Under the pieces are notes generated by a model, which saw nothing but the letters and a program-made list of their open reading frames with translations, was not told the DNA's origin and ran no database searches. A DNA stretch of 36,210 nt. Origin: a virus. Every line of letters starts with the position of its first letter. Position 1 is the first letter of the stretch. The DNA lies in the IMG/VR virus record IMGVR_UViG_3300042563_001725, positions 1-36,210 of that record; one strand, given 5' to 3'. The position numbers were made by a program, and so were the translations under genes. Shown one piece after another: positions 28,543 to 36,139 of this stretch.

Positions 28543-29144
28543 GGCAGAATAACTTCAGTCGCAGAAAATTGAAAGCCCTCCTGCAATCGGCTAGCGTTCC
28601 AAGTAAAAGCCGGAACAGAGCTGGCCCGGAATACCCCCTTCGGATTCAGCCACACCACCTCCATCCCATCCGTCAGTCCCCGCGCCTGCGGCCAAAACCG
28701 GATCAGCGCCTTCCCGTCAGCATCACTATTCGCCACCTCCGTCACCATCCGCATCCGCCCCGCTATCTCAATATGCTGCCCCTTCGTTAGCACATTGGCC
28801 ATGTTCGGCGTCCACCCTCTCGTCGGCACCGCCACCCCTCCGGCGAAGTTCCCATCCACCTCCGGCGCCCCATACCCCACCCCTGCCACCTGTAGGAAAG
28901 CCGCATCCCCCACATAAAACGTCCCACCCATCCCATTGATCTCCGCGAAGAAAGCCTGCCACTCCCGCGCCGCCTCCACGCCCATCGTCGGCAGAGACAT
29001 CACCACACTCCAGCGCTGTCCGGGCCAAGCATACACCTGCTCCGTCAGGGAAAACGGCGACACAGAGCGAGCCACAGCACTCTCCAAAATCCATGAAATC
29101 TCACGGTTTCCGGGGCTGGCGGGTAGAGGGAGAGGAGTTTCCAT
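28539..29144 (-). CDS. Distal tail protein-like (DUF2460-like)
   Basis: This 201-aa protein has 'VYAWPGQRWSVVMSLPTMGVEAAREWQAFFAEINGMGGTFYVGD' and, further on, 'RGWTPNMANVLTKGQHIEIAGRMRMVTEVANSDADGKALIRFWPQAR', typical of the distal tail (Dit-like) family that joins tube and tip. It sits between the fibre-like 521-aa gene and the DUF2163-like gene. TGA/ATG overlap is four bases with the next gene. Confidence 0.78.
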   Translation of the reverse strand: METPLPLPASPGNREISWILESAVARSVSPFSLTEQVYAWPGQRWSVVMSLPTMGVEAAREWQAFFAEINGMGGTFYVGDAAFLQVAGVGYGAPEVDGNFAGGVAVPTRGWTPNMANVLTKGQHIEIAGRMRMVTEVANSDADGKALIRFWPQARGLTDGMEVVWLNPKGVFRASSVPAFTWNASRLQEGFQFSATEVILP

Positions 29145-30710
29145 TTACGAGAGTTGGTAATATTCAGTCAGGGAATCCAAAACCGCCCGCGCCTGATCAG
29201 GATTCAATCCGACCCGATAGACCTGAGTCCTGGCGATCGTGCAGGCCAGCCATTTCGTCGCCGCATCCTTCGACCCCAAGATCGCCGTATTCCCTGACGT
29301 AGCCGTAGGGGTGAATGATCCCACTTGGCCTCCTCCGGTGGCGTCAGTAGTCAGCACATAAGCCCCCGCGCCCCCCGGCCGGATCACCGCCACAAAAGCC
29401 ACCGGAGCCGCACTATAGCTCGTCGAGATTCGCAGACCCTCCCCAGTCAGGGCACCGTAGGGCTGCAGCCGCACCCCATCCGTATCAGTCACGATCTGGA
29501 TGCCCAGGGCGGAGCTGGAAAACAACACATTCTGCGCCGTCGATGCCGTCGCTGTAAAGACCATCGCCACCGTCATCCCCTGCGCCACCACCGGGGCCTC
29601 CATGGCCATCGAGTGCGAGCTGTTCGTCCCATTGTAGGTCACGCCCTTAAAAACGCTCCCCGCCATCGCCGCATACCCCGGCGTGCCGATCGTCCCCAGC
29701 ATCGTCCGCCCCGTCCGGTCAGCCACAAAATTCGTTCCGTTATGCAGCGGGGCCTCTGCCTGCCAGTCGTAGATCGACGGCGGCAAGGCAGGCTGCCGGA
29801 ATCGGCTCACGTGAACGCTCGTCCCATCGTATAGCAAATGAAACCTGTCGTAAGTTTCCCCCGTCGCCGGATGCCATGACTTCTTGGCAAACCCCGCAGC
29901 CCCTGTTCCGTTAGTGATCGTGAATGGAGGAAAGGCAAAGATCGCATCCCAGTGCGCCACGTAGCCCTGCTGTAGTAAAAGAGTATGGGATGCACCCACC
30001 GCCAGCCCTGGGGGCGGCAGATAGATCGCAGTGTTTGCCCCCACCGTCACGGTTGATACCCGCGCCTCATTACCCAGGATCGTTCCTGCCGATGAAGGAG
30101 ATGGCGCACCCGTCAGAGCTTGAGTCCCCCCGGCCGGCCCCGTATTGTGCGCCGTCCTCGTGAGCAGCTTCGTCGCGTTGGACATCCCCGCATCTCTAAA
30201 GGCCCCCTTGAAGTCATACAGCGCGTCAGCCTCACCCTTTGTGTAGGCTGTCGGCGGTGCGGGAGACGCTGGCGTGCTTGTCGTCAGGTTTGCCACCGTC
30301 ACCCCCTCGATCAGCCCGTTGGCAAACATCGCATCCCCTAGCCCGCCCTCGTTAGACCACACCTCCATCGTGAAAAAACCAGCAGGCAGCGTCCCGGTGT
30401 TTGCCCCCGTGATGCTCAGTCTTGCCAGCGCCGCTGTCCCATTTCGCCACTGCGCTGCCGTCATCGCCGGATTCAGGTCCGTATTCGCCACGATGGTTTG
30501 CAGCACCAGCACCGCCGCAGAGTTGTAAAACTTCAGCGTCAGCGTCGTCACCTCAGATTTCAGCAGCATCCGCCCCGCCGAAAACAGCGCCATCTCGATG
30601 ATCAAATCCTCCCCCCGGTGGATAAACGCCCCCTGCCCCGTCCTCAGGTCCGTCAGGTATCCCCCACGCCGCGTCCGTTGCTCTGCTTCTATTCTGATTG
30701 TTCTGGCCAT
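29145..30710 (-). CDS. Tail fibre / receptor-binding protein with concanavalin-like C-terminus
   Basis: This 521-aa protein has an N-terminal beta region (about 1-140, MARTIRIEAEQRTRRGGYLT) like an upper-baseplate or fibre-anchoring domain, a short 'YTKGEADALYDFKGAF' helix near residue 155, a middle Gly/Thr-rich part and a C-terminal LamG/concanavalin-like beta sandwich (about 330-521). It sits between the tape measure and the distal tail gene. The sequence is variable in composition and is likely the host-recognition protein. A/C-rich, SD-less leader. Confidence 0.75.
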   Translation of the reverse strand: MARTIRIEAEQRTRRGGYLTDLRTGQGAFIHRGEDLIIEMALFSAGRMLLKSEVTTLTLKFYNSAAVLVLQTIVANTDLNPAMTAAQWRNGTAALARLSITGANTGTLPAGFFTMEVWSNEGGLGDAMFANGLIEGVTVANLTTSTPASPAPPTAYTKGEADALYDFKGAFRDAGMSNATKLLTRTAHNTGPAGGTQALTGAPSPSSAGTILGNEARVSTVTVGANTAIYLPPPGLAVGASHTLLLQQGYVAHWDAIFAFPPFTITNGTGAAGFAKKSWHPATGETYDRFHLLYDGTSVHVSRFRQPALPPSIYDWQAEAPLHNGTNFVADRTGRTMLGTIGTPGYAAMAGSVFKGVTYNGTNSSHSMAMEAPVVAQGMTVAMVFTATASTAQNVLFSSSALGIQIVTDTDGVRLQPYGALTGEGLRISTSYSAAPVAFVAVIRPGGAGAYVLTTDATGGGQVGSFTPTATSGNTAILGSKDAATKWLACTIARTQVYRVGLNPDQARAVLDSLTEYYQLS

Positions 30711-30730
30711 ATATTTTAGTGTGTTATTTG

Positions 30731-32629
30731 TTAAGCTTGCAGGGCATTACGGAAGCCCCCACCATTGGAAACTGCATTCAGCACCGCCCCCAGCGTCGCA
30801 TCCTTCAGCTCATCCATACTTCCTGCCAGTTCCGCCCTCGTCACCCCACTGGAAAAGCTCTGGTTGATCGTCACCGCCCCCAGCGTCCCGCCCGCCGCCG
30901 CCGTATTCATCCGGGGCGATCTCATGGCCCCGCCCCCAAAGAAAGAAGGAGCCTGCCCACTCATCCCCGGCGTAGTGAACGATCCATCAAACGATCCAAT
31001 CTTCATCCCCCCGCCGATCCCAGCTTGTCTAGCCGCACTCTTCGCCGCACTGTCGGCCCGGTTGGCAGATACCCTTGCCGCCTCTCGCGCTTGGCTAGCC
31101 TCGCGGGATGCCGCACTCTTGGCCATCGCCGCCTCAGCTGGGGATAGCTCCACCTTGTTCGTCCTCATGCTGTCCAGTGTCGCCTGCCCATCCGCCTCCC
31201 CAATCTCTTTTTTAGAGCCCAGGCTTTGCAGTAGCTGGTTTGCTTTTGTCCACCAGTCCGAAGCGCTGGTGTATTGGATGTTGCTCATCAGATTGCCCAC
31301 TGCAAGAAAATTTGTCACCATCATCTCCACCCAGTTTATAGTAAGGGTTTTGAGTGAATCTGTAGTGCCGGTGTATTCTTTCACCACCTCCTCCAGGGAA
31401 GCCTTCACCCTGCCTGGGATTCCCTGCCATATCGCATCAAACGATTGGCTGAAGTCATTGGTTGCCACCTTATTTGCCGCCATCTGCACCTCGTAGGCCC
31501 GCGTCATTTCCTCCGTAGTATCGCCAAAGTTATTGGCGATTTTCTTATCATTTTCCATCTTCTCATTGGCCGCATTCCGCTCCGCGATAGCTGCCCGCTC
31601 CGCCGCCGCCGTCCGCTCCTCGTAGGTGCGCCTGATCACATTGCCCGCCGTCTCCGTCGTGATCAGTATCTTCGTCAGCTCATCATTAGCCGCCTTCGTC
31701 GCATTCTGATACATCGTGATCGGATTTGCCGACCAAATATCAGCATCAGCGATAGCCCCCATCACCCGGAATGTATTACTGATCGTCTCAAAAACGTCTG
31801 CCGTAAAAGCCGCCACCTCCACCAAGGAACTAGCCCACCCCTCAAACACCTTCGCCACCCCACCGGACTGCTCCGCTATTTTGATGATGCTCTCCGTGAT
31901 CCCCAGCAAGGCCGGAGCCACCCCCACCGCGATCTGGTCCTTGATGAATCCCCACCCCTCCTTCAGCGTCTCTATATCCCCCTGCGCCATCGTCGCCATC
32001 GCCCGCTGGGCATCCGTCAGGTGCCCGCCAAAAAGTTCCGCCGTCCGGGCTATCTCGGCCATCCCCTCCTTCCCGCCATTGATCACATTCAGGATGTCTA
32101 CCCCACCCTTGCCGAAGATAGACTTCGTCAGGTCGATCTTATCCCCCGTATTCTTGATCTCAGACAGCTTCTGGGAGATTTCCGCGAATTGCTTCTCCGG
32201 GGCCAGCTGCCGTAAGTAATCAGCACTCAGTCCCAGCTTCTGCAGCGCCTCGTTGGCACTCCCGCTGGCCAGATTCCCCTGCATCTTAGCCAGCGCAGAC
32301 ACCATCCCCTCAAAGCTCGCCCCCGTCGTCACCGCCGCCATCTTCAGGTCTTGCAGCGCATTGTAGCTGATCCCGATCTTCGTCGCCGCCTCATCCAGTG
32401 CATCAATCCGGTCCAGCCCTTCAAAGGCCATGCCCACCACCTTCTTCACCCCCGCCATCGCGGCCCCCAGTCCCGCCACCACACTCACGCCGATAGCCGT
32501 CCCCAGCGCGATCGCTCCAATGCTGCTGGACTTCTCCGCCCCCTTCATCCCACGATTAATGTCAGACGACAGCTTGTCCGCCGTCGCACGGATCGCAATA
32601 TTCAGGTCAGCAATAGAGTCTTTAGCCAT
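30731..32629 (-). CDS. Tape measure protein
   Basis: This 632-aa protein is helical throughout, with a Gly/Ala-rich hydrophobic region (about 36-68: IGAIALGTAIGVSVVAGLGAA), coiled-coil-prone segments with Ala/Glu/Lys (AERAAIAERNAANEK), a Pro/Gly-rich linker near the C-terminus and a terminal helix 'GAVLNAVSNGGGFRN'. It is placed after the assembly chaperones and gp10-like protein and before the tail-tip genes, as expected. Tape-measure length sets tail length; by the usual 1.5 A per residue, the tail would be near 95 nm. Confidence 0.88.
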   Translation of the reverse strand: MAKDSIADLNIAIRATADKLSSDINRGMKGAEKSSSIGAIALGTAIGVSVVAGLGAAMAGVKKVVGMAFEGLDRIDALDEAATKIGISYNALQDLKMAAVTTGASFEGMVSALAKMQGNLASGSANEALQKLGLSADYLRQLAPEKQFAEISQKLSEIKNTGDKIDLTKSIFGKGGVDILNVINGGKEGMAEIARTAELFGGHLTDAQRAMATMAQGDIETLKEGWGFIKDQIAVGVAPALLGITESIIKIAEQSGGVAKVFEGWASSLVEVAAFTADVFETISNTFRVMGAIADADIWSANPITMYQNATKAANDELTKILITTETAGNVIRRTYEERTAAAERAAIAERNAANEKMENDKKIANNFGDTTEEMTRAYEVQMAANKVATNDFSQSFDAIWQGIPGRVKASLEEVVKEYTGTTDSLKTLTINWVEMMVTNFLAVGNLMSNIQYTSASDWWTKANQLLQSLGSKKEIGEADGQATLDSMRTNKVELSPAEAAMAKSAASREASQAREAARVSANRADSAAKSAARQAGIGGGMKIGSFDGSFTTPGMSGQAPSFFGGGAMRSPRMNTAAAGGTLGAVTINQSFSSGVTRAELAGSMDELKDATLGAVLNAVSNGGGFRNALQA

Positions 32630-32633
32630 AGTG

Positions 32634-33152
32634 TTATCGTCGTTTAGCTTTCAGTCTGGCCTGCTTGGCGGCTGATTTGTCGATCGCGGCACCCAGCAGC
32701 TTGCCGTATTGCGCGTGCGTGGCCACCTTCGTCTGCTCATAGCCGGGGCGGATAAATGGACGCGGCGGATTGCCGCCTGACGCCTTTTCACCCTTCCGGC
32801 CATAGCTCCCGCGTGAGGCAGTGCCAAACTCCACCAAATGCGCGTAGTTCGCTGGCCTGACAGGAGTGATATTCCCGTTGCCAAAGCGGTCGATCCACAT
32901 CTCCACCCGGCGGGATGAGCCAATGTAGACCGTCACCATCTTTTTCTTTTTATTCGTGTGCAGCTTCTGCTTGATGCTCTTTTTCAGCATTCCTGTCGTC
33001 CCCACCGGGGCCAGCCGCTTCACCCGTGCCGTCATGGGTCGCGCCGCCTTCGTCAGGGATTCACGCATCCCTCCGCGCTCTATCTTATCCGCCAGCTCCT
33101 GCATGGATTTTACGGCAGCGGTAAAGCCAGAGACCTTGGTGTGGAATTTCAT
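32634..33152 (-). CDS. HK97 gp10-like tail-completion protein
   Basis: This 172-aa protein has the gp10-like signature: 'ESLTKAARPMTARVKRLAPVGTTGMLKKSIKQKL', 'YAHLVEFGTASRG', and 'NPPRPFIRPGYEQTK', with a basic C-terminus. It should join the tail to the head connector. Its position after the chaperones, instead of before the tail tube, is unusual among HK97-type phages. It overlaps the T-like frame by four bases. Confidence 0.85.
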   Translation of the reverse strand: MKFHTKVSGFTAAVKSMQELADKIERGGMRESLTKAARPMTARVKRLAPVGTTGMLKKSIKQKLHTNKKKKMVTVYIGSSRRVEMWIDRFGNGNITPVRPANYAHLVEFGTASRGSYGRKGEKASGGNPPRPFIRPGYEQTKVATHAQYGKLLGAAIDKSAAKQARLKAKRR

Positions 33153-33460
33153 GAGTTGATCTGTGCCAGCACCCCCATCGCCATCGTCACCTTTTGGGCC
33201 ACTACTTCAGCGGGGATTTCGGGTTTTGCGGTTTGGATTTGCGGCAGGAAGTCGTCAGGGGTGAATGGCTCAGGATGCGCTTTAGGATCGCGGTGGCAGT
33301 TGTAAAGGCAGGCGCACACCATCGCCGCGTTATAGCTGGCAGCTCTCGCCTTATCCCGCCATTCGCCGATCGCCTCCCCCACGATCCCATCCACCTCCGC
33401 CGGGGTAAGCCCCCAAAAAAGATCGCCAGAGAGGGACGCGACCCTTTGAGCACGGGCCAC
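33149..33460 (-). CDS. Tail assembly chaperone, downstream (T-like) frame
   Basis: The frame shows 'GLTPAEVDGIVGEAIGEWRDKARAASYNAAMVCACLYNCHRD' and 'PFTPDDFLPQ', like gpGT-type extensions. A GTG at 33460 is the nearest in-frame start but has only GGGAG a base ahead. The frame is open back to 33517, and a +1 shift from the G-like gene at AAAA (33518-33521) would give a 216-aa fusion. This is the usual organisation of tail assembly chaperones G and GT. A perfect 13-bp inverted repeat lies within the overlap (33425-33499). Confidence 0.75.
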   Translation of the reverse strand: MARAQRVASLSGDLFWGLTPAEVDGIVGEAIGEWRDKARAASYNAAMVCACLYNCHRDPKAHPEPFTPDDFLPQIQTAKPEIPAEVVAQKVTMAMGVLAQINS

Positions 33461-33499
33461 ACTCCCGGCCCAGTAGGCCGCAGACTGTCCCTCTCTGGC
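33425..33499 (-). promoter_or_regulatory. 13-bp stem-loop near the G/T frame overlap (candidate frameshift stimulator)
   Basis: gccagagagggac (33425-33437) and gtccctctctggc (33487-33499) are perfectly complementary with 49 bases between. In the mRNA the stem starts 18 bases after the slippery AAAA (33518-33521, Lys94 codon) and 10 bases after the G-like stop. A +1 slip of Lys-tRNA from AAA to the next AAA would pair perfectly and leads into the T-like frame. Confidence 0.55.
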
Positions 33500-33509
33500 A
33501 GATTGGTTA

Positions 33510-33800
33510 TCATTCGCTTTTGCCCGTCTCAGCGGCCTTCGCGGTCGCCTCCCGGATAGAGGCTGGCACCAGGTCCCGGCGGATCGCCTCCGTCAGCAGC
33601 TCTATGTGCTCCCCCGGGGTCAGATCATCGCACGCCTCCGCCACCTTCGCAGCGTCCGCGTCCGGCATCCCGCCCATCGTGATCTTCTTCCGGCTCTCAG
33701 AGTCCGTGATCGCATCGCCTGACAGCTTCATCAGGTCTATCCCGTGGCATTCAAAAAGCTGCCGCACAGCGCGGGTCGTAAAGCGTGGTTTCAGTTCCAT
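33510..33800 (-). CDS. Tail assembly chaperone, upstream (G-like) frame
   Basis: This 96-aa protein begins MELKPRFTTRAVRQLFECHG and has two Asp/Glu-rich helices ending in ATAKAAETGKSE. Size and position between tail tube and tape measure match gpG-type chaperones. The stop TGA overlaps an ATG in another frame, but the real continuation is the T-like frame via a shift at AAAA. The leader (ACCACACAACCAAATCCACACAC) is A/C-rich without SD. Confidence 0.8.
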   Translation of the reverse strand: MELKPRFTTRAVRQLFECHGIDLMKLSGDAITDSESRKKITMGGMPDADAAKVAEACDDLTPGEHIELLTEAIRRDLVPASIREATAKAAETGKSE

Positions 33801-33838
33801 GTGTGTGGATTTGGTTGTGTGGTTTTAGGAAATCAGGT

Positions 33839-34276
33839 TCAGACAAACTTCGTGTAAACAGGCTTGCCGGTCACCTTCAGCGTCATCGAGGCCCCCACCT
33901 TATCCTTCACTGGGAAGGAAAGGCCCACCTTCGTAAAGATGCCAGCAAAGGCCAGGTAGCCACCCGCCGCCGTGCTTACCCATCCGGGGAACTTAACATA
34001 GAAGTTATGCCTCACCCGGCCGGACACTGCGTTATACAGCGTTTCATGTGCGGCGGAATTAGGGTCAAAGATCAGATCGAAACTCACCTCCCCGCCGTCT
34101 GCCATCCCGGCCAGAAACTCGTTGAAGTTATTGGCACTGTCATGAGTCGTCACATCGATCGTCTCGACGGAAATTTCAGGGCCGGAGAAATCCCCCACCG
34201 ATGCGATGTCGAGGTATGATCCGGTCTGTGCGTATTGGACGGCGAGCTTGGAGCCGTATGCTGCTGTTTTAGCCAT
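33839..34276 (-). CDS. Tail tube protein, short paralogue
   Basis: This 145-aa protein has the core 'GPEISVETIDVTTHDSANNFNEFLAGMADGGEVSFDLIFDP' and 'GIFTKVGLSFPVKDKVGASMTLKVTGKP', as in long-tail tube proteins that stack into hexameric rings. It is a paralogue of the upstream 272-aa gene, which has the same two blocks plus an insertion. The leader ACCTAACCTAATACAACACAATG has no SD. It is the more likely main tube protein. Confidence 0.82.
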   Translation of the reverse strand: MAKTAAYGSKLAVQYAQTGSYLDIASVGDFSGPEISVETIDVTTHDSANNFNEFLAGMADGGEVSFDLIFDPNSAAHETLYNAVSGRVRHNFYVKFPGWVSTAAGGYLAFAGIFTKVGLSFPVKDKVGASMTLKVTGKPVYTKFV

Positions 34277-34290
34277 TGTGTTGTATTAGG

Positions 34291-35109
34291 TTAGGTTGGA
34301 GGTGATGCTGTGAAAAATGGTTTGCCGCTGACCTTGATGGCCACCGATGCCTTCAGGGCGTCCTTCACCGGAAAGGCCAGTCCACACTTCGTCAGGGTGC
34401 CCAGGAAGTCCCAGTGCCCCTGCGTGCGCGGCCCCGGCCCCATCAGAGAAATAGAAGTCAGATGCGCCTCACGGTAGCCACTCCCCGCCGGAATGACGAA
34501 ATCCAGCTCCCCCGTAGGGTATGCCGCCACAAAGGTAATCGTCTGCGTGCCGCCTTCCGCCGGGTTCAGTTGCCCCACCGTCTCGGAGTTGTATTTCACC
34601 AGCAGCACACTGCCCACGCCAGGGCTTACGAAAACCACCGTCAGCTTGTAGGTCTCGCCGATCGTCAGAGTGTTTGGGCTGGTCCGCAGGTAGTCCGTCC
34701 CGGTAGGGTTCGTGTATTCGTATTCCGCCACCCCTGACACGATATACCAGTTCGGCGTCGCCGTCCACGTCGTCCCACCCGTCAGGCTCGGATTCGTCAG
34801 CCGCTCCTGGTCAGGCTGCGGCAGGATCAGGGAAAAGCTTAGATTATACCGCGCATCCACCAGCTCCAGCATCCGCCGATGGCCCACCCTGTTGGGATCG
34901 AACATCAGGTCGAAAGTCACCTCGCCGCTATCCGCACTGCCGGCCACAAATTCCGCGAACTGATCCGCACTATCATGCGTCGTCACATCCACCGTTTCCA
35001 CCATCACCTCCGGCCCCGTGATGTCCGCCACGTAGTGGATGCGTTCTTGCTCCCCACTATCGGGGTCCATATAGGTGAGCCATGTTCCAAAAGCAGAAAT
35101 TTTAGCCAT
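34291..35109 (-). CDS. Tail tube paralogue with inserted jelly-roll-like domain
   Basis: Residues 1-100 and 230-272 align with the 145-aa paralogue ('GPEVMVETVDVTTHDSADQFAEF', 'LTKCGLAFPVKDALKASVAIKVSGKP'), but residues about 103-229 are a beta-rich insertion (NPSLTGGTTW ... EAHLTSISL) resembling a carbohydrate-binding jelly-roll fold, which ends in 'HLTSISLMG'. Loops of tail tubes commonly carry surface decorations. It precedes the 145-aa tube gene by 14 bases. The two may mix in the tube, or the long form may cap or decorate it. Confidence 0.78.
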   Translation of the reverse strand: MAKISAFGTWLTYMDPDSGEQERIHYVADITGPEVMVETVDVTTHDSADQFAEFVAGSADSGEVTFDLMFDPNRVGHRRMLELVDARYNLSFSLILPQPDQERLTNPSLTGGTTWTATPNWYIVSGVAEYEYTNPTGTDYLRTSPNTLTIGETYKLTVVFVSPGVGSVLLVKYNSETVGQLNPAEGGTQTITFVAAYPTGELDFVIPAGSGYREAHLTSISLMGPGPRTQGHWDFLGTLTKCGLAFPVKDALKASVAIKVSGKPFFTASPPT

Positions 35110-35127
35110 AAAGGTAAGTTCAAAAAG

Positions 35128-35586
35128 TTATGCGTCCCGCCACATCAGGCGGTAATCCACTGACAGCCGGTGCGCCTCCGTCACCCCATCCCCTGTCTGG
35201 TAGTCCATCGCCTGGGCAAATCCCCCAGACTCGCGGAAGGCCGCTTGGATGTCAGCCACCCCCACCGCAGGCTTCGCCCCATTCAGCGCCTCGCTGATCG
35301 CATCCGCCACCGCCCGGCACCCAGACAAAGTGCGCCCCTCCACATCAAATTGCACGATGCTATCCTCTATCCCCGGATCGCTCGTCGTCGCGCTATCATG
35401 CGTATGCTCCGGCGTGCTGGTAATCTCATGCCAGATCACCCTCGGCAGAGCACTTCCCTGCGCCGCCCTGCCACTATACAGTCGGCAGGCTGTCCCCACC
35501 CCGATCAATGCCGTCAGCGCACCATGGGCCTTCAGCGCCACCATCAGTGACGTTGCCATTTTTACGCTGTGATTGACGGCAGGCAT
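35128..35586 (-). CDS. Tail completion/terminator protein, DUF3168-like
   Basis: This 152-aa protein has the DUF3168-like pattern: 'VALKAHGALTALIGVGTACRLYSG', 'LPRVIWHEITSTPEH', 'SIVQFDVEGRTLSGCRAVADAISEALNG', and a C-terminal 'HRLSVDYRLMWRD'. Such proteins cap the tail and join it to the head connector. Met10 (MATSLMVALKAHG) is an alternative start. It lies before the tail-tube genes. Confidence 0.8.
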   Translation of the reverse strand: MPAVNHSVKMATSLMVALKAHGALTALIGVGTACRLYSGRAAQGSALPRVIWHEITSTPEHTHDSATTSDPGIEDSIVQFDVEGRTLSGCRAVADAISEALNGAKPAVGVADIQAAFRESGGFAQAMDYQTGDGVTEAHRLSVDYRLMWRDA

Positions 35587-35590
35587 GACG

Positions 35591-35929
35591 TTATTTTGTA
35601 GGCTGTACTAGCTCTAATGCCGCAGCCTCCTTAACCGCCTGATAAGCAATCAGATCCGGCAAGCACAAAGCCACCGCAGCAAAAGCATCCGCAGCGGAAG
35701 GAATCAAATTCACGGCCTCCCAAAACGGAAGCCTCACCTCCCGCCGATCCGAAAGAAGCCGGTCGCCAGTAGCCTGGTCAAATGGGACATACTCAACATA
35801 GATGCTGTCCTGCGCTCCCATAGACCGCGCACTGATGGCAAGGTCCATGATGTAGATTTCGTTGTAAACTTTCGACGGAACCTCAGGACGTTCTGCCGGA
35901 GTATCAAGTGGGATGGTAATAGTAGCCAT
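35591..35929 (-). CDS. Small tail-module protein, unknown
   Basis: This 112-aa protein begins MATITIPLDTPAERPEVPSKVYNEIYIMDL, with a beta-rich N-terminal half, 'PFDQATGDRLLSDRREVRLPFWEAVNL' and a helical Ala-rich C-terminus ('AVKEAAALELVQPTK'). The start has no SD and an A/T-rich leader (CTAATAACAT). No family is recognised. Located between connector-side genes and the tail completion gene, it is likely a minor structural or assembly protein. Confidence 0.6.
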   Translation of the reverse strand: MATITIPLDTPAERPEVPSKVYNEIYIMDLAISARSMGAQDSIYVEYVPFDQATGDRLLSDRREVRLPFWEAVNLIPSAADAFAAVALCLPDLIAYQAVKEAAALELVQPTK

Positions 35930-35935
35930 ATGTTA

Positions 35936-36127
35936 TTAGGTAGTGGGTTGTGATTCAGCCTTGGCCTTCTCGGCTTCGGCTTGATCGATCTGAGTCAGGA
36001 TGGCAATCGCGCCTTTGAGCTGCGTCTCTTCGGATTCCAACTGCTTCAGCCGCTCCCGCAGATCATGCTGCTCTGCAAGATTAGCGTTGCGACTGGTGAC
36101 TAGGTTTTGTTTGTAGGTTGGGGTCAT
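35936..36127 (-). CDS. Small coiled-coil protein, unknown
   Basis: This 63-aa protein is almost entirely helical and charged, with heptad-like Leu/Glu/Lys pattern (about 10-60). It could be a scaffold-like or fibre-trimer coiled coil in the structural operon. It lies 12 bases beyond the small structural gene at the window end. No family recognised. Confidence 0.55.
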   Translation of the reverse strand: MTPTYKQNLVTSRNANLAEQHDLRERLKQLESEETQLKGAIAILTQIDQAEAEKAKAESQPTT

Positions 36128-36139
36128 GTGTGGGAATTG

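Noticed and set aside
33202-33513. ORF starting with ATG in the ATGA overlap after the G-like gene
   Set aside because: Although the ATGA overlap is attractive, the product is Arg/Pro/Ser-rich and the alternative frame has the T-like sequence; the stem and slippery run explain the T frame better.
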